From NCBI RefSeq assembly GCF_021596505.1, contig NZ_PJIZ01000061.1:1-43487 (forward strand): a stretch of 43,487 bases of DNA. The letters are read 5' to 3'. Positions 36,526 to 43,140 of this stretch are shown here, piece by piece (position 1 is the first letter of the stretch; each line of letters begins with the position of its first letter). This DNA comes from Nostoc sp. CMAA1605 (GTDB taxonomy: Bacteria; Cyanobacteriota; Cyanobacteriia; Cyanobacteriales; Nostocaceae). Below the pieces are notes generated by a model. It had not been told where the DNA came from. It searched no databases and saw only the letters and a program-made list of their open reading frames with translations. The translations under genes were made by a program, and so were the position numbers.

Positions 36526-37107
36526 ATGACTCAGCCACAATTGAGTGACAAAGTACGCGAACTCATCCAGAAGTCGCGGATTGTCAGTTTTGCTACTTGG
36601 ACAACTACCCATCCACCAGAGGCGATTGAGCTTTTTCAGACCGCAGATAATGAGGGACGTTACCTCACTGATGAAGATTTGCAGCAAATACAACAGCTAG
36701 CACCTGCAACTACACCATTGATCACAGTTACTCAAAATCTGCGCGATCGCGTCACGGAAATCGTTGATGAAGCCAGAAATGATGTCTTAGCTAAATTTCC
36801 CGATATTACTCAACCAGGTGGTGGACTCTACCCAGCAGTTAGGGCAGATGCCTGTTGGCGTGATTTTTGGCACTTTCTACGCTGTATTACTTATGGTATT
36901 ACGGGGCAACATACCGACTACACAAGCCCCGAAGGTTTACATTATATGCAGTTACTGTATAAAGAATTGCAAGTACCTTTAGATGCAATGGTTGTCGGAT
37001 TAGAAGGAATTAAAGCCGCTAGCCTCAAGCGCACAGAACCAGCGCAGCAAGCAACCCTTGCGCCTTATTTTGAGCATTTGATTGAGCAATTAAAGCAATT
37101 TCGCTAA
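36526..37107 (+). CDS. Phycobiliprotein-like globin with retained bilin-type cysteine
   Basis: 193 residues, the length of a phycobiliprotein subunit plus a short tail. Residues about 90-130 align with the chromophore region of phycobiliproteins: FPDITQPGGGLYPAVRADAC then WRDFWHFLRC and ITYGI. C110 takes the place of the bilin-linking Cys (C82/C84) and D113 that of the Asp that contacts the bilin nitrogens. The rest is diverged, and it has neither rod nor core subunit identity. It is likely a minor or regulatory member of the family. It converges with the NblB-like gene with an 18-base overlap. Confidence 0.75.
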   Translation: MTQPQLSDKVRELIQKSRIVSFATWTTTHPPEAIELFQTADNEGRYLTDEDLQQIQQLAPATTPLITVTQNLRDRVTEIVDEARNDVLAKFPDITQPGGGLYPAVRADACWRDFWHFLRCITYGITGQHTDYTSPEGLHYMQLLYKELQVPLDAMVVGLEGIKAASLKRTEPAQQATLAPYFEHLIEQLKQFR

Positions 37108-37767
37108 CTTTTGCTGCGATCGCACAGCAGCTTCGACCACTAAGGGATTACTATCTTGCTGTAAGTCGTTCAATGCGGCTTGGCTTTGGGGAACGGGAAG
37201 ATTACCCAAAGCTTCTGCTAACCGTTTCCGTAGCATCCAATCGTCGGCATTTACATATTGCAACAGACGATCAATCACACTGATAGCACCAATCTCACCT
37301 AGAGCCATAATTGCAGCTTCTTGCAATAGGGGATTTTTACTATTCAGGGCTTCTAGTAAAACTGCTTGAGCTTGGATATCCTTTAAGTTACCCAAAGCCA
37401 CAGCCGCACTAAATTGAACTAACCAACTAGTATCTTCATAGAAAGCATGAGTTAGAGGAGCTAAAGCTTGCTGATCCTCTAAATATCCTAAAGCCCCGGC
37501 TGCCATTGCTCTCACATTATAGTCAGGGTCAGATTCCAGCACATTCACCAAAATTGCGCGATTTTCAGGAGTTTGTTTCACACCTAACGAGAAAGCAGCC
37601 ATACCACGAACCTGCACATTCTCATCATAAATCGCCTGTTTAATTAATGGATAGGCATCTTGTGCTGGCATAGTCTCTTTTTGCAGTTCAATCATCGCTA
37701 AAATGCGATCGCTCACATTTGAGCTATTTAACTGTGCGGCAATTTGTTCTAAACTGTGTTGATTCAT
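37090..37767 (-). CDS. HEAT-repeat protein, NblB-like
   Basis: 225 residues, five to six HEAT/PBS-lyase repeats (for example NVQVRGMAAFSLGVKQTPENR and DYNVRAMAAGALGYLEDQQALA). Its size and repeat pattern resemble NblB, the lyase-like protein needed for phycobilisome breakdown in nutrient-starved Synechococcus, and the related IaiH. No NblA gene is next to it. The 3' ends of this gene and the phycobiliprotein-like gene overlap by 18 bases, an arrangement that favours antisense interplay. Confidence 0.7.
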   Translation of the reverse strand: MNQHSLEQIAAQLNSSNVSDRILAMIELQKETMPAQDAYPLIKQAIYDENVQVRGMAAFSLGVKQTPENRAILVNVLESDPDYNVRAMAAGALGYLEDQQALAPLTHAFYEDTSWLVQFSAAVALGNLKDIQAQAVLLEALNSKNPLLQEAAIMALGEIGAISVIDRLLQYVNADDWMLRKRLAEALGNLPVPQSQAALNDLQQDSNPLVVEAAVRSQQKLAKLL

Positions 37768-37845
37768 TTCGGCAAAAATCGGGTGTTAGCCCTATTCATT
37801 CTTAAAAATTTAACATAGAGTTATCCCCCTGCTGCCAAAGCAACT

Positions 37846-38418
37846 ATGACCCAGTTAAAAACGCCGCTTACCTGGGAAGAATTTCTCGCACTTCCCCAAG
37901 GAGATATCATCTACGAATTAATTGACGGTGAAGCAATTCCTAAATTTAAAAACGATGAAATGTCGCCAAAATTTTTTCATAGCTCAGTAACAGGTGCGTT
38001 ATTTTTACTACTGTCTACATGGTCGCAAGCCAAGGGAAGAGTCGTAATTGAATGAGCTATGAAGCTCACACGCAATCAACAAGACTGGATTCCTGTAGCT
38101 GATCTAACTTATATTTCCTATGACCGTCTTCCGGCCGATTGGATGGAAGATACAGCTTTTCCAGTCGCACCAGAATTAGTCATTGAAATTATTTCTCCTG
38201 GGCAAACTTTTGGAGAAATGACCGAAAAAGCCACTGATTATTTAAAGGCTCAAGTTCAACGAGTGTTGATTATTGATACTAAAGCGAAAACAATCACTAT
38301 TTTTTATCCAGACGCACTTCCTGAAACTAAACGCGGTAATGATAGTTTGGCAGATTCCCTCCTCGAAGGACTAGAACTTACGCCTCAACAAATCTTCCAA
38401 CAAGCAAAAATTCCTTAA
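37846..38418 (+). pseudogene. Uma2-family (DUF820) putative endonuclease, interrupted by TGA
   Basis: A Uma2-type frame begins TPLTWEEFLALPQGDIIYELIDGEA and reads to GRVVIE, where TGA (38053-38055) stops it. The same frame then continues with AMKLTRNQQDWIPVADLTYISYD, VAPELVIEIISPGQT and a normal C-terminus to 38418. The expected residue at the stop is Trp, so this is a TGG to TGA nonsense change. The second half has an ATG at 38059 and could be translated alone, without the N-terminal part of the PD-(D/E)XK-type fold. Uma2 genes occur in many copies in these genomes and often decay. Confidence 0.85.
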
Positions 38419-38492
38419 TGGGAGGGAATGGGGCATTGGGCATTGGGCATTGGGCATGGGTAAGGGACTTCTAATACTTGCTTTCGTCAAAT

Positions 38493-38526
38493 AAAAAAGG
38501 TGCAGAAAATTTTACTTTTCTGCACC
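38493..38526 (-). terminator. Rho-independent terminator of the cpc operon
   Basis: On the minus strand GGTGCAGAAAA-GTAAAA-TTTTCTGCACC makes a perfect 11-bp stem, followed directly by TTTTTT. It lies about 80 bases after the cpcD stop codon. Confidence 0.9.
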
Positions 38527-38566
38527 GGCACCTATAAAAATCGCAAATATCAAAGGAGCATGATAT

Positions 38567-38604
38567 ACGGCTAAACTTTGTGGCTAATCTTGCCGTTTAG
38601 CCGT
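38567..38604 (-). other. Second hairpin after cpcD
   Basis: ACGGCTAAAC pairs perfectly with GTTTAGCCGT (10 bp). It begins at the cpcD stop codon and is not followed by a T-run. It may protect the 3' end or slow polymerase before the terminator. Confidence 0.6.
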
Positions 38605-38861
38605 TAATTTTCTGATTCAGCTGCTGTTTCACTTTCACTTAGGGGACGAATGTTGACAATCTTGCCACCCAAGCGGGTAATGCGTCGCATTTCATCATTC
38701 ATGCGACTGTAGGGGACTTGAATTAAAACAGTGCTGCTGTTGCGAACTTGATATTTATTGTTTTCGGTTTGCTCGTTCTGTTTTAACCCTTCTACTTCAT
38801 AGATAAAAACACGACTATCTGAAGTGGAAGTTGATGCTTTCATCCGTGGCTGTACCAACAT
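38604..38861 (-). CDS. cpcD: CpcD-type small rod linker
   Basis: About 85 residues. A longer frame opens inside cpcI, but AGGAGG 10 bases before the ATG at 38861 fixes the start at MLVQPRMKAS. The CpcD linker domain is clear: FIYEVEGLKQNEQ, then STVLIQVPYSRMNDEMRRITRLGGKIVNI. CpcD caps the outer end of phycocyanin rods. A Glu/Ser-rich tail follows. It is the last gene of the cpcBAHID operon. Confidence 0.9.
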   Translation of the reverse strand: MLVQPRMKASTSTSDSRVFIYEVEGLKQNEQTENNKYQVRNSSTVLIQVPYSRMNDEMRRITRLGGKIVNIRPLSESETAAESEN

Positions 38862-38874
38862 GATGCTTGACCTC

Positions 38875-39747
38875 CTATTGTGCGATGGTGATGCTAGCAA
38901 CCTTACCGCCTAGTTTATTGATTTGCTGTAAAGTGCTGGATAGTTGTTCGTAGGGGACGATAAACTCTTTATTGCTGCGACGTACTTTGGGATATCTAGG
39001 CAGACTAATTCCGGCAACTTCAATACGGTAAAGTCGGGGAGTAGAGCCTTGAGAGGATCTGCCAAAGGTGCGAGTGGGTGCAGTACCTTTTTTCGCAGCT
39101 TGGTAAGCCCAACCGTCAGTCCCACCGGAAGGTGCAATGATCGCAGAAGCACTATTTCTAGCTAAGTCGGTGGCTAGGCGAGAACTTGAACCAGCTAACT
39201 GAGAGCGATCGCTATTTGCATAGCCACGGTACAAACGGAACATCCGCGTAAAGCCAACGGTTTTTTGACCTATTCCTGTGGTGACAAAGTCCCGATAATA
39301 AGGAACAATCGCATCTCCGAAATAGCTATCATATTCCACAGAATCGATATAAGAATCGATGTCTGCATCAAAGCCCTGATTTTGGTAGCGATCAAGATGC
39401 TCAATCACCTCAGCTTCATCGTAGGGAGCGCGCCCCAACAGGTGTTTAAAGTTTAATTCGATTACCCTAGTTTGAAAATGGGGATACAAAAACTTGGTTT
39501 TGTATAGTTCAGACTTAGCTACTCCACGCACAAAATCCCGGACACTGATTTGTCCATTGGTCAGCAAGGATTCTAAGCTGGTGAGGCGTTCTGATTGCAT
39601 CAGGTGGTCATTACCTAAAACCTGACGATAAACAGCCCAAATAACAGCTTTGGCATCTTCTGCTGTCCAATTAGGACGCAGTTCCACAGGGCGTGTTTGG
39701 TCAAAAGCTGTCGTTCCCAAACGAGATGCGGCGGTTGTAATTGGCAC
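38875..39747 (-). CDS. cpcI: Phycocyanin-associated rod linker (CpcI/CpcC type)
   Basis: 290 residues (about 32 kDa). An N-terminal phycobilisome linker domain (about 20-165, with LGRAPYDEAEVIEHLDRYQNQG and FDADIDSYIDSVEYDSYFG) precedes a C-terminal CpcD-type domain (about 233-285). This is the standard rod linker that joins phycocyanin hexamers. The start is GTG at 39747, preceded by AAGGAG 10 bases upstream. It is one of two tandem, similar rod linkers, as in the cpcB2A2H2I2D2 operon of Fremyella. G39778-39815 tandem repeats separate it from cpcH. Confidence 0.9.
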   Translation of the reverse strand: MPITTAASRLGTTAFDQTRPVELRPNWTAEDAKAVIWAVYRQVLGNDHLMQSERLTSLESLLTNGQISVRDFVRGVAKSELYKTKFLYPHFQTRVIELNFKHLLGRAPYDEAEVIEHLDRYQNQGFDADIDSYIDSVEYDSYFGDAIVPYYRDFVTTGIGQKTVGFTRMFRLYRGYANSDRSQLAGSSSRLATDLARNSASAIIAPSGGTDGWAYQAAKKGTAPTRTFGRSSQGSTPRLYRIEVAGISLPRYPKVRRSNKEFIVPYEQLSSTLQQINKLGGKVASITIAQ

Positions 39748-39775
39748 GAATAGGACTCCTTGAATGTTGCAAAAT

Positions 39776-39884
39776 TATTGGAGACTGGGGACTGGGGACT
39801 GGGGACTGGGGATTAAATCAAAATCATTCTCCCCCTGCAACCTGCACCCTGCCCCCCTGCCTCCTATGCCCCCTGCCTCTTTCA
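39776..39884. repeat. Short tandem repeats between cpcH and cpcI
   Basis: ACTGGGG heptamers (39783-39812) and a CCCTGC-rich stretch (39831-39882) lie inside the operon, in the cpcH-cpcI gap. Confidence 0.8.
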
Positions 39885-39885
39885 A

Positions 39886-40695
39886 TCAGGCGGGAGAAAT
39901 ATTGACCACTCGACTACCTCTCTGATTTAGTCTTTGCAGAGTAGGTGAGAGTTGGTCATAGCTGACTAAAGACTCTTGAATACTGCGACGAATTTGGGGG
40001 TTTCTTCCTCTATCTGCTTGGGTAAATCTGATGCGGTAAAGCTGGCCGCGATCGCCTGCAATTGTACCTGTCAGTCCCCGACCAAAGTTAGGAGTCTGCA
40101 CGGGATTAGCTAAATTCTGAGCTAAATCCTTTGTTAACCACGCAGATTTATTTTTACCTTGGGAGCGATCGCTGTTGGCATATCCCCGATAAATCTGAAA
40201 CATCCGGTTAAAGCCTACAGTCTTTTGTCCTGCTTGAGTAGCAAAACCGCGATAATGGGGAACTATTGATTCTCCAAAGTTTTCTTGATATTCCAATGAA
40301 TCTATATAAGAATCAATTTCGGCTTCGTACCCTTTTTCTATATAGAGATTAACGTGGTAGGTAATCTCTGATTCATCGTAGGGCGCACGACCAAGTAAAT
40401 GCTTATAGTTCAATTCAATGAAGCGAACTTGGGGCGTGGAGTAAAAAAACTTATTGCGATACAGTTCAGACTGTGCCAGCAATCGGACAAAATCTCGAAC
40501 GCTAATATTACCTTGCTGCAATAACGATTCTGCACTGGTGAGACGTTCGCTTTGCATCAAGTGTTCATTACCAAACACCTGGCGATAAGCAGCATGAATT
40601 ACTGCTTTGACATCTTCATTTGACCGCAACTCTGTGGGGGGTGTGCTGGCAAATGGCTCAAATCCTAGCTGACTGGCTGCGGTAGAACTAGTCAT
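39886..40695 (-). CDS. cpcH: Phycocyanin-associated rod linker (CpcH/CpcC type)
   Basis: 269 residues. Linker domain about 17-160 (with LMQSERLTSAESLLQQGNIS and LGRAPYDESEITYHVNLYIEKG) and a CpcD-type domain at about 212-266. It closely resembles cpcI and probably arose from the same duplication; it is shorter in the hinge between the two domains. The ATG has AAGGAG 8 bases upstream. It is the first linker after cpcA, beyond a hairpin that may reduce read-through from cpcBA. Confidence 0.9.
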   Translation of the reverse strand: MTSSTAASQLGFEPFASTPPTELRSNEDVKAVIHAAYRQVFGNEHLMQSERLTSAESLLQQGNISVRDFVRLLAQSELYRNKFFYSTPQVRFIELNYKHLLGRAPYDESEITYHVNLYIEKGYEAEIDSYIDSLEYQENFGESIVPHYRGFATQAGQKTVGFNRMFQIYRGYANSDRSQGKNKSAWLTKDLAQNLANPVQTPNFGRGLTGTIAGDRGQLYRIRFTQADRGRNPQIRRSIQESLVSYDQLSPTLQRLNQRGSRVVNISPA

Positions 40696-40733
40696 GAGTC
40701 AATCTCCTTAATTTTTGCAAGGAAAAAAACATA

Positions 40734-40800
40734 CCCAGAACCCCAAAAAACTGCCCTTGCTAGCAAATCAGCATTCACAGCTTTAAGTTGTTCTGGGCAG
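40734..40800 (-). terminator. Alternative hairpins between cpcA and cpcH (partial terminator)
   Basis: On the minus strand the 5' arm CTGCCCAGAAC can pair either with GGGCAG, which is followed directly by TTTTTT, or with GTTCTGGG further downstream. The two pairings exclude each other. The first is a weak terminator; the second would bury the T-run in a loop. Linker genes are usually expressed far below cpcBA, so partial termination or 3'-end processing here fits. Confidence 0.65.
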
Positions 40801-40810
40801 AAAGAAAAAT

Positions 40811-41299
40811 CTAGCTCAGAGCGTTGATAGCGTAGTCAATGTAGGAGTTAGCTTCTACAGCAGGGTCGCCACTCAAACCATGATTAGCTTTGATGTATTT
40901 GAGAGCTTCAACGTACCAGCTAGGAGACAAATCAAAGGTGCGGTTGATTTCTGTCAAACCACCAATTAAGTAGTCATCTAATGGGCCTGTACCACCAGCA
41001 ATTAGACAGTAGGTGATGATGCGAATGTAGTAACCGATGTCACGTACACACTTGTCTTTACCACGCTGATCAGCAGCGAAGTTTTTACCTTGCATTTGGG
41101 TGGTGTAGGGGAACTTTTGGTAAACTGCGTTAGCAGCACCAGAAGCCAAACTACTAGCTTTGCTACTCAATGCTTTAGCGGCATCTAAGCTAGCGGATGC
41201 TTGACGGAAACGACCAAAGGCAACTTGAAGTTCTGTGGAGCTGAGAAAGCGTCCTTGAGAATCTGCGGTAGCGACTGCTTCGGTTAAAGGTGTTTTCAT
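40811..41299 (-). CDS. cpcA: Phycocyanin alpha subunit
   Basis: 162 residues, exactly the family length. C84 in KCVRD is the phycocyanobilin attachment site, with D87 next to it. The segment from KFPYTTQ through TFDLSPSWYVEALKYIKANHGLSGD is phycocyanin-type; the phycoerythrocyanin alpha chain differs in the TGPLDDY-to-LSPSW interval. The ATG is preceded by AAGGAT. It forms the alpha-beta monomer with CpcB, built into rods by CpcH, CpcI and CpcD. No cpcE/cpcF lyase is in this operon, so chromophorylation relies on lyases encoded elsewhere. Confidence 0.93.
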   Translation of the reverse strand: MKTPLTEAVATADSQGRFLSSTELQVAFGRFRQASASLDAAKALSSKASSLASGAANAVYQKFPYTTQMQGKNFAADQRGKDKCVRDIGYYIRIITYCLIAGGTGPLDDYLIGGLTEINRTFDLSPSWYVEALKYIKANHGLSGDPAVEANSYIDYAINALS

Positions 41300-41378
41300 G
41301 CTGATGATCCTTTCAACAAATATGTAAAGTTATGCGTCAGACAAAAGATTGAGTGGTCGGCGTTGTTTCCCAATTCTT

Positions 41379-41406
41379 CAAAATTCAGCAATCATTTTGA
41401 ATTTTG
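41379..41406. other. Inverted repeat in the cpcB-cpcA gap
   Basis: CAAAATTCA and TGAATTTTG are perfect 9-base inverted repeats with a 10-base loop. It is AT-rich and sits between cpcB and cpcA; a role in transcript processing is possible. Confidence 0.45.
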
Positions 41407-41442
41407 TAGCTTGCTTCCCGTAAGGGTATTTTGAATTGGTAT

Positions 41443-41961
41443 TTAGCCAACTGCGGCAGCAGCGCGATCGAAGTAGCTGCTCAATTCAGCCATTAAGGAG
41501 CTACAGTCACCACGGGTAACGCCACTGGGGTCATTTGCAATTGCGATCGCAGCTTCTTTCATCTTGACTACACCGGTCGCTACAGAGGGGCCAGGAACAC
41601 CCAATGCTTGATATGTTTCCCGCAGACCGTTCAAACAGCGATCGTCTAGAACGCTAGCATCACCTGTGAATACAGCGTAGGTTACATAGCGTAAGATGAT
41701 TTCCATGTCGCGTAAGCAAGCAGCCATACGGCGGTTTGTGTAAGCATTACCACCTGGTTGAATCAACTGGGGTTGCTCTTCAAACAATGTCCGTGCAGCA
41801 TTGGCAACGATTGTAGAGGCATTGCCTGTAATCCGGTTTACTACGTCCATGCGTTTAGCACCAGCAGCTACCATATCTTTGAGAGCATCGATTTCTGCAT
41901 CGCTAACGTATGAGCCTCTAGTATCAGCTTGGGAAACTACCTTGGTAAAAGCGTCAAGCAT
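41443..41961 (-). CDS. cpcB: Phycocyanin beta subunit
   Basis: 172 residues, exactly the family length. C82 and C153 are the two phycocyanobilin sites, C109 is the conserved non-binding Cys, and N72 (GGNAY) is the methylated Asn site. The sequence around MAACLRDMEIILRYVTYA and DDRCLNGLRETYQALG is typical phycocyanin. It contains normal numbers of Met and Cys, unlike the sulfur-sparing Cpc3 of Fremyella, which fits Cpc2. The ATG follows AGGAGA. It is the first gene of the operon, about 360 bases downstream of an L box. Confidence 0.95.
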   Translation of the reverse strand: MLDAFTKVVSQADTRGSYVSDAEIDALKDMVAAGAKRMDVVNRITGNASTIVANAARTLFEEQPQLIQPGGNAYTNRRMAACLRDMEIILRYVTYAVFTGDASVLDDRCLNGLRETYQALGVPGPSVATGVVKMKEAAIAIANDPSGVTRGDCSSLMAELSSYFDRAAAAVG

Positions 41962-42808
41962 TCCAGCTTCTCCTAATCACTATTTAGTATGCTGTTTATT
42001 CCATGTCGGTTCAAAGTCTGAGTTCTTGATGGTACTTCAGCTTCGTCATTCGTCGAAAATCAGCAGGCCAAAAGTTATTAGCAAGTTAAACAGTCGGCGA
42101 ATTAGGGCAGAATTCACCATTTAACTTTTAGCTATTCCCATTAACTTACAGCACAGCTATAAATCAATATTGCGAAGCTTTTTCACAACTATTTCCCTAA
42201 GACTCACAATCCCAGATAATGAAATAGTTGTTCATCAAGTTTCAAGACACTGAACTTTTTCCATCAGGGGCAACGAGTTCAGAAGTCGTTTGAACCTGAA
42301 TTTGATTAAAGCAATACATTTGTGCAAATTTTGTGCAATTTCTAAAGTATCGCCAGAGAATAGGTTAAAAAATATTAAGTAAAGTCTGAAAGCCTTATAT
42401 TTCAAGGATTGTTTTTATTTTCATTTTGTCTTCAGACTTTAATTATCGTTACAATTGGCAATATTTAGACACAATTTTGATTTGATGCTTAGAGTTGCTA
42501 TTTTTAAAGGAGTTTTTAGACTTAAAATATCGTTACATTTAGTCATATTTATATATGAATTTGTAAAATCATGTCAATTTCACTCTGTGTCTAAAAAGTA
42601 CAGAGTTTTGACTGACTGAAATGCTCAATAAGCAGTTCTCGTGGTAATGAGATACACAAATAGGGACGCAATATCTTGCACCCTTGTGATGATTTTTATC
42701 TGACTCGATTAAAAAATGCTGTGAGTATTTGGGTATATGGCTGTGTTATGTCTATTTAATTTAAATGTAATTTGATTTCAATATAGGGTTACGACCTGTT
42801 GCCTGATA
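41962..42808. other. Long upstream region of the cpc operon
   Basis: 847 bp without a gene, holding the operon promoter and leader. It contains the L box (42321-42338), a perfect 10-base inverted repeat (42381-42390 with 42431-42440), and two TATCGTTACA direct copies (42444-42453 and 42528-42537, 84 bp apart). The leader from the L box to cpcB is about 360 bases. Confidence 0.65.
42321..42338 (-). promoter_or_regulatory. L box, predicted RcaC binding site for chromatic acclimation
   Basis: The minus strand reads TTGCACA-AAAT-TTGCACA, an exact match to the L box (TTGCACA-N4-TTGCACA) bound by the response regulator RcaC in Fremyella diplosiphon. There, RcaC at the L box activates the cpc2 operon in red light. 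Here it lies in the direction of transcription, about 360 bases upstream of cpcB. Confidence 0.85.
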
Positions 42809-43033
42809 TTAAGCTGCAAAATTATACACTGGCGTTTCCACAATGCGGATAGGTTCTTGTTGGTCGTAAATAATCTGCTGTAATCTCTCTACCGTAGATG
42901 GGGAAAAAAATTGTTCCCCTGTTTCTGGATTTATGCGTGCAGGGACATTTTCGATTAGGTAAAATTTACCATTCATCTCAAGTGTGTAGGTTACTGTTTT
43001 TTCTACTAGAGTGTCATTCAAGTTACTACTCAT
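42809..43033 (-). CDS. YgiT-like small protein lacking zinc-finger cysteines
   Basis: About 74-76 residues; starts at MYMSS or MSSNL are both possible. The core (TYTLEMNGKFYLIENVPARINPETGEQFFSPSTVERLQQII) matches the YgiT/MqsA-type C-terminal part. The two Cys-x2-Cys pairs normally coordinating zinc are replaced (INPETGEQ), so the finger cannot form. YgiT-type proteins are often antitoxins paired with a RelE/MqsR-like toxin, but no toxin gene is next to it. It lies between pcyA and cpcB on the same strand. Confidence 0.7.
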   Translation of the reverse strand: MSSNLNDTLVEKTVTYTLEMNGKFYLIENVPARINPETGEQFFSPSTVERLQQIIYDQQEPIRIVETPVYNFAA

Positions 43034-43068
43034 ATACAACTATTTTATTAATCTCACCAAGCAAAATT

Positions 43069-43114
43069 ACCAGGATGGCGATGAGCTATCCTCAAACGTG
43101 ATAGCCACCCTGGT
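43069..43114 (-). other. Hairpin between pcyA and the YgiT-like gene
   Basis: ACCAGGGTGGC pairs with GCCATCCTGGT (one mismatch), with an inner GATAGC/GCTATC stem; a short TTTTG follows. It may act as a weak terminator or processing site after pcyA. Confidence 0.55.
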
Positions 43115-43140
43115 ATGAAAAAAATTCATTGGGGATAATC

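Noticed and set aside
40811..41961. Identification of the two phycobiliprotein genes as pecB and pecA (phycoerythrocyanin)
   Set aside because: The chromophore regions are phycocyanin-type, no pecE/pecF isomerase-lyase follows cpcH, and the gene order plus L box fit cpc2. Some PecA-like residues at the CpcA N-terminus are not decisive.
41443..41961. Sulfur-sparing Cpc3-type phycocyanin
   Set aside because: The beta subunit has many Met residues and three Cys residues, while Cpc3 is depleted in both.
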